The translations under genes and the position numbers were made by a program. Of a DNA stretch of 64,000 nt, positions 12,877 through 24,974 are shown piece after piece. Every line of letters begins with the position of its first letter. The first letter of the stretch is position 1. Source of the stretch: Warburgia ugandensis (Eukaryota > Streptophyta > Magnoliopsida > Canellales > Canellaceae); assembly GCA_035236585.1 (NCBI GenBank), contig CP141127.1:49180001-49244000 (forward strand). The letters run 5' to 3'. The notes under the pieces were generated by a model, which did not search any database, had not been told where the DNA came from, and saw only the letters and a list, made by a program, of their open reading frames with translations.

Positions 12877-13720
12877 GTGATCACTATAGGAGTCCTTCAT
12901 TGTGTCACTCAACAAGGCTCTTTATGCCTACTCTCTTCTTTTTTAAGCTTGAATTTTGCTTTACAGCTTGCTTTGTTATGTTACTCAACAAGGCCACACA
13001 CACTTCTCTTCAATCCAAAGTACACTAATCTACAACCAAGTTTTTCTCATCTCCTTATCCTAACATGGCACAAACCTAGATCATTTATCGGCCATGCCTT
13101 AGGAATTAGAAGAGTCCTTGGCTGTCATAGGTGTTTCTTCCTTTTCCTTAGATTCTCAAATCCTAAAATAAGAAAAGAAGTAAAAGAGAGAAAGAAGGAA
13201 AAAGGGATGCATGGTGAGATTGTGGAAGGAAGGATGTGTAAGAGATGGATGAAAAAGGGTTTGTACTTAGAGATGATAGATGGGAGAGTTTTGGAAGATG
13301 ATGTGTTGAAGGATGAGAGTAGAAGCAGGAGTGGAAGGTGATGAGTGTACTGCAAAGGGTAATGGAGGGTGTGTGTAGAGCAAGGGAAAGGAAGCATGGT
13401 GGAGTTAAAAGATGTCTAAGAGATGGAATGGAGGAAAGAGAGAAAAATAATGAAAGACTAGATGGAATGAAAGAAGAAGAAGATGAGAGAAAGAAAGAAA
13501 GAAAGGAAAGTGAGGATGGAAGAGCTTCTTTATCTCTTCTCCAAGGGATTGGCATTGATCTTATGGGAGCTTTGGCAAAGGTGATCTCTCTCCCTCTATT
13601 TGTCCTAGATTTAGCTTTCAAGTATAAGGAAAAGGCAAGAGAAAAAAGTTTTTCTTCTTTTTCACCTCTTATTTATAGAGTTCAAGAAGTGGAAGCCCTA
13701 AGGATGGATGGATAAGATCT
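12877..13720. other. Purine-rich strand-biased stretch
   Basis: From about 13.17 to 13.7 kb the plus strand is very rich in G and A (AGAAAG, GGAAAG, GATGG words). This opens long frames on both strands, including Lys/Glu-rich frames on one and Ser/Leu-rich frames on the other. I read this as composition within the left LTR-like region, not as genes. Confidence 0.6.
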
Positions 13721-14965
13721 AAGGGATATGGGAAGAAATAAAGGTAAGCTAAAGAAGGTTGGGGGGTGCATGGAATCTATATTAGTAAAGTGTTTGACAT
13801 GAATTCAAAGTTGGACTATGGAATGGAATGGGAAAGTGGGTAAGGAAAGTAGATTAGGTGAGATAGGAAAGAGATTGGCTAAGAGGGAGGGAAATAAGGA
13901 AGAATAAGGGGTAATCTAAGAGTTAGGTGAAATTTTGGTCAAAATTAGAAGGTAGTTTGGTGCGGAAGGTGTCTTTTTCACATATGGTAAGTGGAATGGA
14001 ATTAGGAAAGACATGTGATGGAAAAAAGAAGGAATAACCTAATGCGAAGGTAAGGAATAAGTGGAAATGGAAATAGATGGGAAGAAAAGGGAAAGAAATG
14101 GAAAGGAAGTGAAGGAATAAGAGTCTTCAAATTTACAAATTCTGAGGGAGGTGTGTGATTTCCAATGGGGAGTGTGTATGGTATTTTTCAAAACCTTAAG
14201 ATGAGATGACCATTGGATCAAGATGAGTGGTTCATATCTACCTTTCCTTAAGGTTTGGGGTTGACTTTTCAACATGGGAAATGTGGCTAGGGTTTTGATC
14301 TTTTGAATGCTTAATTCTTAGACCTTAGATAATATTTACCTTATCTTGAATGGATGGGTTCCCTTTAGGATATGTAGATCTTCCTTATGCTTCATTTTCT
14401 CTCTGCCGTTGATTTGGATTGCCCTAAAATGAATGCCCTTGTTTCCTTAAAGATCACTTCATGTATTTCATGTAGGACCAAGTGTTGTTCTCCACCTATA
14501 GATGGATAAGACTTTCCAATCATTGGTTGGTCTTCTTTCTTTTGGTTGAGTAGGAGAGAAAGTACACAAAAAGTCTTCATGTGGGTCCTCGGTCTTCTTT
14601 TATTTGTGAGAAGATTCTATTGCATTGTGTGTGAATTGGACTTCTCTCATAAGTTTCCTAGGGTGGTGAAATTCATGTAGGTATGTATGCATGGATGTGG
14701 AATTTGTCACCTTTTAACCCTCATTTGAGTGAGAGTTGTGCATGGGGTTTGTCGCTACTTTGGCTTTGAAGTGACACCCAATGATTATTTTGAACATCTA
14801 GGACTTCATTTTTGCATGTGTGGATATGCAATGTAGCTTGGATGGTGAAATTGCTCTTTCAAGGATGAATTTGGCAATTTTGTGCATTTATTAATAATAT
14901 TTAGGTGATTTCTGAAGCTCAAACCTTTTATATATAGAGGTATGTATGGGATATTTCTATATATA
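13720..14965 (-). repeat. Left long direct repeat (probable 3' LTR segment)
   Basis: This aligns by eye with 20,285-21,245 in the same orientation: shared wording includes GTGGGTAAGGAAAG, TTTTGGTCAAAATTAGAAG, ACCATTGGATCAAGATG and AGGTATGTATG. The left copy is longer; about 300 bases of it (roughly 14,530-14,870) have no partner in the right copy. The LTR probably continues left to 12,491, but that part has no second copy either. Confidence 0.7.
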
Positions 14966-14982
14966 TATATATATATATATTA
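14957..14982. repeat. (TA)n microsatellite
   Basis: A TA dinucleotide run lies at the right end of the left direct repeat. The right copy has only a short TCTATATGTA at the matching place, so the run grew after duplication. Confidence 0.9.
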
Positions 14983-14989
14983 AATACCT

Positions 14990-17660
14990 CCCAACTTAGA
15001 TTTTGCTAGTCCTTGAGCAAAACTATAAAATAGAAACATAGAAATCTAAAGAAAAATCTTGACACTTTCACAATTGTTGTCATCTGCATTTAACATATGT
15101 AAAAATCCTTTAAACCCCTATGTTACCTCTAGTGTATGAGTGTTAATCTCGTAAGGATTTCCAAAAAATGCTACCCATAAACTTTTTCAAAAACCTTTAT
15201 GAAAGTCCTTCATTCATATGAGAGAATTTTCTTGTACTAAGCATTCATTAAATTCCTAACTTTAGTATGCTAATGGAAATATACAATAGTTCAAAATCCT
15301 ACTTGTATGCTAAAGATATCTCATTATTTCATCAAACTTAGAGTGTAAGTGTGTAAAAATAACCCATATATACATAATTATTATTTTTCAAGTAAAGTAT
15401 AACCCAAATTACCATTTAAAAGTATGTTTTAACATCAAATCTCAAAGGATACACTAGTACTCAGAAAGAAGTCTCTTAGAAGTGGGTTACACTCTCATGA
15501 ATATGTGTGTAGACTAATATATATTAAGGTCAAATTCTCACATATTTCATACTAAGAACAATAATTTTGAAAACATGATATTGTCTCATGGAAGGATATT
15601 AACTATTTAATAATGTTATACCCTATAAGCTTATCTATTCATTCATAACCACATCTAAGTCATACTTCTTTGAAAATCAAGTTAGGACTTCTAATAGGAG
15701 GAAACATAGGCTTAGGACAAAGTCATCAAAAGAATGGCATAAGGATAAACAAAGGTTCTTTTGAAAAGTATGTAAAGGTCTCCTACAAAGTAGCTTCTTT
15801 TCTACCCATAAGAGTGAACACTTCCTTTTCATTAGCTATCTTTTTCTTCCTTTTTGCTCCCTTTTTTTCATCCTTTATATTCATCTCTGCTCATACATTT
15901 TCAAGATATTCTTCAACCAACTCTTCATATTTCCAAAAACACTAGGTAATGGATATATTATAAGGTTTAGTATGGGTAAAATTTGATTAGTTTACAAAGA
16001 AAGAGACTTATCATAAAGGCTCAAAGAGTTTAACTGGTGGAAAAATAACTTAAGGAAGGCTAAAGGCTCTTATTTTACTAAGGATGACCTCTATCATTTT
16101 CTAAGATTTATATGGCTTAAACATAACCATAAACTCAAGAGATAATTAGTATAGTCTAGTTGATCAAGATGAAGAAGAATGATACTAACCAAGAACTTAT
16201 GTTTGTTGAAGTAAATTTTGAATTTATGTATAACCCTAAAAAAAAAGAACGGATTTAAGCTCACATGGGTTTTAAGTCTCTACAAATATTCTTTAGGATC
16301 TCTAAGTTATATTTTCTTTTGAAATTAAACTATATACATATAGCTATTTTGTATAATAGTTTTTTTAGTTTAAGTTTTCATGAAAAACTTTAGAAAAAGG
16401 ATAAAAAGATGAACTAATTGTATACAAATATATTTACAAGCTAAAGTTTAAATGATAGACTAAATAGTAAAAAAATCCACATTCTCATCCTTGTAATGAA
16501 ACTTTTCATATGTTTTTATCAAAATAAATTCAAAAGAAATGACTAAAAAATAACTAGGAGAAACTTTGAACACATCAAAATTTAAATACCCTATGCCCCG
16601 ACTTAAATTAAACATTTTCCTCAATGTTTAGAACTAGATATCATGGCCAATGAACATAATACACTTGAAAGGAAAGTGTGAGAAAGGTAGTACCTACACT
16701 CTCGGGATAATACATTGATATGTTGATGTGGACAAAGATGCAAAATATACAACAATAATGTAAATGCAACTACTTTATGACACCTAAACTAACTAATTAA
16801 CTAATCTATGAAACCTAAACTAACTATGAAGGAGTTCTTGGAAAACTCACTCCATTTTGAATTTTCATGGTTGTCTATGTACTTTTTCCACCTAGAAATG
16901 TATGTTAGTGAGAACAATATAGCATGCTAGACCATTGTGAAAGAGAATTTGTTTGGACCAACTCAAGAGGACTTGGCCCTTGATTGGTCAAATTGGGTAT
17001 ATAGGATCGCAACATAAAAAAGCAGAAAATGTTCCTCTTCTATGACATCTTCCTCAATATTAGGGCTAAGCTTACTATACATTTTCCTAAAAGAATTTGC
17101 GTCCTCCTATTGAATCAAAGTAGTAGGGATTATGCCCTCTTGATCATCTTCTGTACAACTTGAAGTTAGTTGATGTTAGTCCATATCATCAATCGACTCC
17201 TCCTTCCTACTCTATATTAGATTCTGGGATAATATGTAAGGGATTAGATAAATTGAAACTATCATAGTACCCATTTTTGGGACAAGTTTTGGGTCAAATT
17301 AGGTGTGTTTGCAACTAGTGGTTCAATTAGAATCTCAATAGTTGGAATGGATCCTACTCGGGCTTTTCATTTTGATGTGTCCATTAATGGTGTAGTATCA
17401 AGTAAACCATTCATTTCATTAATGGAACTATCTATACAAATATCATCAAGACCAAAATGGGCTAGATAGGCCTTGAGAGGATTAGTATTAGAGGATGATA
17501 GGGATGGTAGACTCTATATCATATTTACTTCATGAAAATCCTTAGAGCCTAGTTGTCTTGTATTAAAGACTTTAAGCTTAATGTCCACATTCCTAAAGGA
17601 CAACTGCAGGGTACCATTCCAATAATTAATTATTGTGTTTGATGTGGTCAAGACTGGGAA
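14990..17660. other. Non-coding interior of the Athila-type element
   Basis: AT-rich DNA without conserved protein wording. Near 14,990-15,030 it reads CTCCCAACTTAGATTTTGC, then CCTTGAGCAAAAC, a phrase I know from the untranslated interior of plant Athila-like elements. No RT or integrase motif was found on either strand. Confidence 0.5.
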
Positions 17661-17666
17661 GTCTAC

Positions 17667-18140
17667 TTAAAATGAAAATTTATCAACCTGAACCAGTACA
17701 TCCTCTACCACACGATGTAGAACTTTAACTGACCTATCTGTCAATTGCAGTATGGTGGTAGTCCTTTTTATCTCATCTAAACCTAATTCCTTATATATCG
17801 AATAAGGTAATAGGTTAACACTAGACCCCAAATCAAGTGATGCCTTATCAGCTATGTGTTCCCTAATCACCCATGATATAATGCAGCACCTTGGAACTCT
17901 ATACTTTAGTGAGGTGTTGTAGGGTTGACCTAGCTTGTTTGATGAGAAATGCTTTCTTTTGCACCTGATGTTTCTCTTATGTGTGCAAAGATTCTTTAGA
18001 AACTTAGCACAAGAAGGGGTGTATTTGATTGCATTTAGTAATGAAATATTAATGTTCACCAATTTAAACACATCTGTTAACTTATCAAAATTATTTTTCT
18101 TCTTAGCCATATTTAATCGTTGAGGAAATAGGGCCTTCAA
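17667..18140 (-). pseudogene. Gag-pol protease remnant (Athila-type)
   Basis: The C-terminal part reads ASLDLGSSVNLLPYSIYKEL, then DRSVKVLHRVVEDVLVQVDKF. This is the aspartic protease of Athila/Tat elements, with its D-(L)-G-(S/A)-S active-site context. It lies downstream of the gag remnants, as expected on this strand. Confidence 0.85.
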
Positions 18141-18949
18141 AATATAATGTGGTTTAAGATTAGGATGAGAAGAAGTAGGAGGTGGTTATTTCTTCTCTTT
18201 TCTCTTCCTATTCTTTATAGGGCTCTCATTGTCCTCAACTTGCTCATTTTCCTTAGTCAGCTACCTAATAATCTATTGTCTTTCCACTTTCAAGGATAGT
18301 CATGGGTTAGGTCTATTCATGAAATGGACTCATATTGGTCCTTAGGGTTGGGCATAAGTTGATTAAGAAATTGTCCTTATTCCCTATAAAAAAATGTAGT
18401 AGCTAGAGGACCCATTTGGTACTCCAACTGTGCAACAAATTATGAATGGCTTTGCAGTATTTGTTTGACATCATTGTGGTAATCTTCTATACTCTGCATA
18501 AACAAACTTAGGGTCTATGTTAAAGATTGTTTCCTCTATTATGGAGGAAACAACTATTGTGGAACTGGCTGCTTTGTTGAAGTTGGGGCTCTAAGAAAAG
18601 GATGATTAGGAGGGATCCCAAATGGTCCTCCCTAATTATTCTAAGATCATGAGAAATTGGGATGCCTAGCCCATGTAGGATTGGAAGTCTTAGAATATAG
18701 ATTGCTGGTGCTAAGATGGCTAATGCATTCCCTTGCTATGAAATTTTTTTAGCGAATGGGGAGTTAGAGGGGCATGAAGAAATATAGTGCGTTGTACTAG
18801 AACAGATTGAAGAAACCTCAGGTGGAGGTTGCATAGTGGATTCTCTGGCCAACACAACTTCCTAATTTAGAAAGATGACTATCAATCTTATCCATCCTAT
18901 CTATCAATATATCTATTTTGTTATAGAGGTTAGGAGTGGCCCCTATCTC

Positions 18950-19643
18950 ATATATACCATATTTTCTTTAAGGCTATGAAAATATTTTTATTTGAGTACA
19001 ATAATCTCATTGTTGGAAATTCTTAGATAAATTTTCAAAGAAATTCCATGCTTCCACATCACTCTTGGTCTAGAGTGCCCCACCACTAGTGACATTTGTA
19101 CATTAGCTCTATGGGGTCAAACATTCATAGAAATATTGTATTAACTGCCATTTCTCAAAACCGTGGTGTGGGCACTTGAGTAATAGTTCCTTCTACCTTC
19201 CCCAACATTCATAAAACTACTCACCCTCTTTCTATTTAAAATTTATAATTTCTTTACGGTGGTTGTTGGTTTTGTGGATTGGAAAGAATTTGATCAAGAA
19301 TTTTCTGGCCAATTGCTCCCAAGCAGTGATGGACCCTATATTTAATGAATTCAGTCATACCTTTGATTTACCCTTTAAAGAGAAGGGAAATAATTGTAAC
19401 CTAATTTAGTCATAAAAAATTTTGGTATATAATTATAGCACAGATATCAATGAATTCCTTGACATGGTGGTAGGAATCCTCTTTATTCTGACCATCAAAG
19501 GTTGGCAAAAGTTGGACGAGATCTAATTTCAACTTGAAATACTCTGCATTAATTTTAGGTAACTTTATACAAGATGGGAAGTTAAATTGTATCAACATTG
19601 AATATTCTCTTAAAGGATTAGCCTCTATTGCTTCATTGGCCAT
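18950..19643 (-). pseudogene. Gag remnant (Athila-type)
   Basis: The frame from 19,643 leftward reads LREYSMLIQFNFPSCIKLP, then DLVQLLPTFDGQNKEDSYHH, matching the N-terminal gag pattern of Athila elements (REY, LLPTFHG, EDP.KHL). Further left, near 19.05-19.4 kb, other frames give CPHHGFEKWQLIQYFYECL and SGGAL, the next conserved gag block. The frame is broken several times. Confidence 0.8.
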
Positions 19644-20284
19644 TTTTATAGCAAGGGTTTCTAAATCTTCTTAATTCTTAAGTTGCTTCCTTGGTTGACT
19701 CAACTTTTATGCAACAAAAACAAGTCATTGTATACAATGAAAGAGTACTTTTTTTCTTCTACCTATTCCATGGGAGACCTAAACTAGATAATGCAACCTA
19801 TATGCTTAATGATGCGAACAAACAAAGGCACATAATAGATCCTAACCTTATGGCAAACAAGCTAAAAGGCTGATTTTCTCTTTATTTTCTTAGGAGGAGT
19901 GCCTTTTAAGTTACATCCAACCTAGGTAGCTCCTCCTCTTCTTTAGACTTGTCTTACTACTTACTAATTAGATCCTACATTGATTAACTACTGCACACCC
20001 TTAGCAATCAGCCGTAGTTGACTTGAGTCATTGAATGTACTGCGCAGCTAGTCATTTAAATACCAATATAGCTAATCAAGTAGGGGCCACTAGAGTGGCA
20101 CCAAGTCATCTCCTTCCCATAGGGTCCTATGATCTCGTAAGCTGCTATGATCTCTTCTAGATTAATTATAATTTAATTGTTGAGACTGGGGTTGCGTATG
20201 AGGTGATATTTGACATAGGTGAGCCAAGGGATGAGGATCAAATCCAACCTTGATCTTGTAAGGGAGAAGGGAAGAAAGAATGGT

Positions 20285-21245
20285 TAGGAATTGGTTTAAG
20301 AAAGGTTAGCTAAAGATTGGGCTGGGGGGGATAAGTGGAATCCATGTGAGGAAAGTGTTTAACTTGAATTCAAAATTGGACTATAGAATGGAATGTGAAA
20401 GTGGGTAAGGAAAGAGATAAGGAAAGTAGGTTGGGTAGGATGGGAAACAGATTGGCTAAGAGGAAGGAAACAAGGAAGATTGGGAGAGAATCTAGGAGTT
20501 AGATGAGATTTTGGTCAAAATTAGAAGGTGTTTATGTGGGGAGGCATCCTTTTCTTATATGGTAAGTGGAGTGGAATTAGGAAAGAGATAAGATGGAAAG
20601 AGAAGGATTAACCTAATGGGGAGTTAAGGAATAAGTAGAAAGGGAATAGATGGGAAGGAAAGAGAATAAATGGAAAAGAAGTGAGGGAATCTAGGGGTGT
20701 TCAAATTCAGAAAGTCTAAGAAGGGAGATGCAATATTTCCAAATGGGTGTGTATGGTGTTTTTAAAAACCTTAAGATTAGATGACCATTGGATCAAGATG
20801 GGTGGTTGAGATTTTCATTTCCTTAAAGTTTTTGGTACACTTTTCAACATGGGAAAGGTAGCCAGTGTTTTGATCTTTTCAATGCTTAATTCCTAAACTT
20901 TAGATCATACTTACCCATCTTGAATGGTTGTGATCCCTTTAGGATGTGTAGATCTTCCTTAAGCTTTATTTTCTAACCACTGTTGGATTGCATTGCCATA
21001 AAATGAATGGCCTTGATTCCTTAGACATCCCTTCATATATTTCATGTGGGACCAAGTGTGTTTCACCACCTATAGACAGATAAGACTTCCAATGTAGCTT
21101 TGTAGGTAAAATTGGTAACTTTGTACATTTTTTCATTTGTACCCTGGATGTGCAAAATTAAAGAAATAGCCTTAGTTAGTGATATTTAAGTGATTTCTAG
21201 GACTAAAACCTTCAAAATATAGAGGTATGTATGTAATATTTCTAT
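20285..21245 (-). repeat. Right long direct repeat (probable 5' LTR segment)
   Basis: This is the partner of the 13.7-15.0 kb repeat, clearly diverged and shorter. It lies upstream of the minus-strand gag, where the 5' LTR should be. The LTR/interior junction and primer site to its left could not be placed. Confidence 0.65.
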
Positions 21246-21260
21246 ATGTATTTTGGAAAG

Positions 21261-22340
21261 GAAAGTATGCAATGATGATGTTAGAAGTGACATCTTTTCT
21301 AGGAGGTCATTGATGTGGTATTTTATGATCTAGTAGCTAGAGGTATCATGCACAATTTTATTGTCATAAAGACAGTAAGGGGTAGCATCACTAGGCTCAT
21401 TCTACCTATCTACAACAATTTGGAAGTTGATCAGGTCTTTTGGTAGTGAGGCAAGGTTGTATGTAAGCTTTAACAATAGTAGCAAGGGGCTCGAGGTGGC
21501 CTTTAGTGGTATATGGGATGGGTCTTGCAAGATAGAATGAGGCAACAAGATCTTTGACATCAATTCAATCTTGAACAAGTTCATTGATGTGTGTTTTCAT
21601 AACTAGACAATCTTTTGTCTTGTTCGAAGGTGTCATGGTAGACACAAAAGGCTATGAACACGCATTCTTGAGCAAAAGAGGTGGTGATGGCATTTGGAAA
21701 TTCTAAGGATAGGCCATTAAGGGCTAAGACCTTAATGCAAGCTTGGATGAGGTTTTCTGGTGGCTTAATGTAGTTAATGATCTATTTGGATGTATAGAAG
21801 AAAGGCTTGTTGAGGGGAAAACAGACACTAATTCCTTCCCTAGGAATACCTTTAGATAGTAACTGCCATATGAGAGCTTTAAGGTTCCAACAATGCTTAG
21901 AATTATAGCCTTTCATCTAGTGGTATGTGTAGAACTTGTCAGAATTAGTTCTCTATTGATGTTCGACCACTTTAGGCCTTGTGAGAATGGTATAAGACCA
22001 TTTTGATAGTCCATTTACACACCTTTTCAACAACTAGGGAGAGAGCTTGTAATACCTTTTGGCATATCATAAGAGTTGTAAAAAGTTATTAGGGGCTTGA
22101 AATTAGATGCTATGATTATTAAAGAATGGATGGTTGGTGACTATCAATCAATAGTCTAAGAACTGATGTTCAATGAGAAATCTCTAGCTATTATATTGGA
22201 AATCATGACTGAGTCACACTCACATATTTGGCTGTAGGATTTAGCTTTCTTGAGGTTAAATGACCAAACATTTGAGTTCTAGCCTTCTATGATGGATTAG
22301 TGTAGTCCATAACTAGATCTGGTGAATGAGCACTAGAAAG
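21261..22340 (-). mobile_element. Probable gag part of the split Tat-lineage element
   Basis: Minus-strand frames give degraded gag-like protein wording, for example 21,402-21,584 and SLEFPNAITTSFAQECVFIA farther right. The strand and order fit the pol remnants at 7.3-12.5 kb, with the Athila-type element sitting between. The family assignment rests mostly on position. Confidence 0.4.
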
Positions 22341-24154
22341 CACACATAAACATTATGGAATTTTGATGTAATATTACATTTCTTAGACTAGATACATTAG
22401 CACAATGATAATTCCCCTAATTTAGAATTGTGCAACACTAATATTAGCCCAATAACAAAATGAAAAACATATGATAGACTAAAAGAAGTAACTGAAAGTT
22501 GAAAAGAATGAGTGACTAAAGTAAAATAGAAATGACTATGTTGAACTAAACCACTCTAAATAAGTGCACACAAGAAGAAGTGAAAACTAAACAAAGAGAA
22601 AGAAGAACTAAACAAAAATTAATTGAAACATGTCAAAGTTAAATGATTACCTCAGAGATTGTAAATGCACCTTTGCCCTTAGATATTAAGACTTCCTAAG
22701 CTTTATCTAAGCTCTAGAAATATATCCAAAATACTTTAAATTTTAAACTAGCTAATTAGAAACTTTAAATGAAGTAAACTTCTTCTCCACAAAGTAGTTA
22801 GAGAGGTATTTAAGCCAAGTTCACTTTAAGTGTACTTGAGTACTGATTCTTGCTTGTACTTATTGTTGTGAGGTACTTCCCTATTATATTACTAAAATTT
22901 AGGAAGTAGAAGTGTCAAATCGATGTGGGACTAAAATTTCAATGGAAAAGAGTACAACTATCATAGTGGACTTTGCAAATGCCATCAGATTAAGACATGG
23001 CACCATGCTATGGTAGAGATCAATAAATTCTACAATGTTAAGATGAATGCCAAAAATGTAAGTTGGATAACTAGAAAGCTGAAAAAAGGGTGTAACCAAG
23101 TTCTTAGCTTCATTTGAAGTATTTTCATTGGTTGATAGTGTTCAAAGTATGTTCACCATTGTTCAAAGTATATTCACCATTTTAAGTGAGGTTCTTCAAT
23201 TAATTGTAAGGTTATTCAATGGCCCACTATAGGGGAAAGGAGTGGCATTGAATTGGTGGAGATTTTGTGGGTTTTGAAGTACCATAAGGGGTAGAGATTG
23301 AGTGTTAGTTCTATACTTATTTGTAGTAGAAAACTGACAAGTATTTCACCCAAAGGTTTGGAGTGTTTTACCATAATTGGGTGATAAAAATGCTTGGGAA
23401 AATTGACCCACACATACTCTTATTAATTAACATTTAACTCACATAAAGAATCATTTAGAATTTTAAGAGAATGAGGAGAAAACCTAGGAATGGAAAAAAT
23501 GCTCCTTGCAAAAATCTTCAGGAAGGTGTTTCAAAGATTGGATTTGTTTAGCTGCCATCCATGCTTTTTCCTTGATTCTTTTCTTATGATTTGGTGTAAA
23601 TTTTATGTATTATGAATGTTGAAAACTATGGTTTTGGAATGACGTTAAGAGGAGGTCCAAATAAGTGAGTCTTCTCTTTTTGAAAAAATGGCACCCTATT
23701 TTAGCCTAGAGTCGAGAGATTGTACACTTGTAAAAGTATGTGAATTCCATTGTTAAGATTGGTGAATTGAATAATAACTTGATTTGTTATGAGATGAATG
23801 AATGAACCTTGAGTTATCCAAGGTTTCGGATGGGCTGGAATTGGCATGAGACAGTCCCTAAAATGATTGATATCTTTCACTAGCTCAACATGTGAAACTA
23901 GCAGTAGATTTGAGAAGGCTATACCTGATCCTATACTTCTATTTGGTTGCTAATGTCTAATGAAAAATCATCACTCTCTTATGTGATATATGTGTCATGG
24001 AATATGAAATGTGGTAGCACATGTGAGGGCTTGGAACAAGGTAAGCTATGTAGACTTTGGGTTACACACGAGGCTATGTTATACATCATCCTTTGCTATG
24101 AACAATTTAAAGGCATGATTGGTAGCTAAATTTCAAATGGATTATTCAATGATG

Positions 24155-24186
<32 letters not shown>

Positions 24187-24969
24187 TTGTATGCCAATAC
24201 ACATCCCTAAATGATGTAAGGATAGTGAATGGAGAATGAAGATGTGATATCACATTTATTGACCTCAGGAGGGACTAAATGAAATCATTGGCTCAAGGGT
24301 AACAACCCTTGATATGTACCTGAATCTTACTTGAATTAGCATAACATGGACACTTTTTTTAGTGTATTCATAATTATCCTATGATTTATGCATGTGGTTG
24401 ATAATGATACACCAGTGGCGGTGGTTGGAACCTTTTACTTGCAAGCTTACACCATGATTACTAAATGATGGCCAAGAATTTGGTGCATGATGCATGCTGA
24501 TTGTATGTTATTCATGAATGGAATGATTTCTTGAATGAATGATACATTTAGCTATGTTGAACACATGAAAGAAAAATAATGTGATTTGTAGGACGAATGA
24601 CTTTGGTTTTGTGCATGATTTGGTGGTTGTATTTTGGCTCGATATGCATTATTCTTGGAAGGGCAATGAGTAAGTCCCTTAATTTTTGATACGGTTTTGT
24701 GCATGACTCAGTGCCACCATGGGTGCAATTGTATCCTAGCTAGGTATGGAGCCTTCTTTGGGAATTGATTAGAAGGGCAATGAGTAAGTCCCTCTATTGA
24801 TGCTATGCTAAGAGGAGCAAATTGTCCTCTATCATATGACTTAGTATTGACTCGATGGTGAGTTCATTGTAGGGTGTTGTTTCATGGGGCACACTCTAAG
24901 GCTACTTGATAAACCCATGAGGGCCAATGGAATAGTCCAGATAGGTACATGTGACAACATAGTGGCGGT
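22340..24969 (+). other. LTR-like repetitive DNA (F), left part
   Basis: No gene was seen. Phrases recur within it: GGGCAATGAGTAAGTCCCT at about 24,662 and 24,776, TTTTGTGCATGA at about 24,609 and 24,701, and GTGGCGGTGGT at about 24,416 and 24,962. Such internal degenerate repeats are common in long chromovirus LTRs. The sequence resumes at 27,745 beyond solo LTR E and stops at about 28,528. Its left boundary is not defined. Confidence 0.4.
24156..24187. repeat. (AT)n microsatellite
   Basis: An AT dinucleotide run with one early interruption, read directly. Confidence 0.92.
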
Positions 24970-24974
24970 GGTAG
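24970..24974. repeat. Target-site duplication GGTAG, left of solo LTR E
   Basis: It is identical to 27,740-27,744 and directly flanks an LTR that begins TG and ends CA. Confidence 0.92.

Larger units (their letters stand above)
12491..21260 (-). mobile_element. Fossil Athila-type Ty3/gypsy derivative (gag-protease only)
   Basis: The right part holds minus-strand gag (about 19.0-19.65 kb) and protease (17.67-18.14 kb) with Athila-type wording. Two direct copies of a sequence of about 1 kb flank the interior (about 13,720-14,965 and 20,285-21,245), as LTRs would. The left end at 12,491 starts TGATGAG after GAAAG, and GAAAG recurs at 21,256-21,265, a possible but unproven target duplication. 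I saw no RT, RNase H or integrase between the protease and the left repeat. Many breaks make it old. Confidence 0.6.

Noticed and set aside
12877-13715. Several long overlapping frames on both strands
   Set aside because: Explained by strong purine bias of one strand; the peptides are Lys/Glu-rich or Ser/Leu-rich without family features, and they lie within LTR-like DNA.
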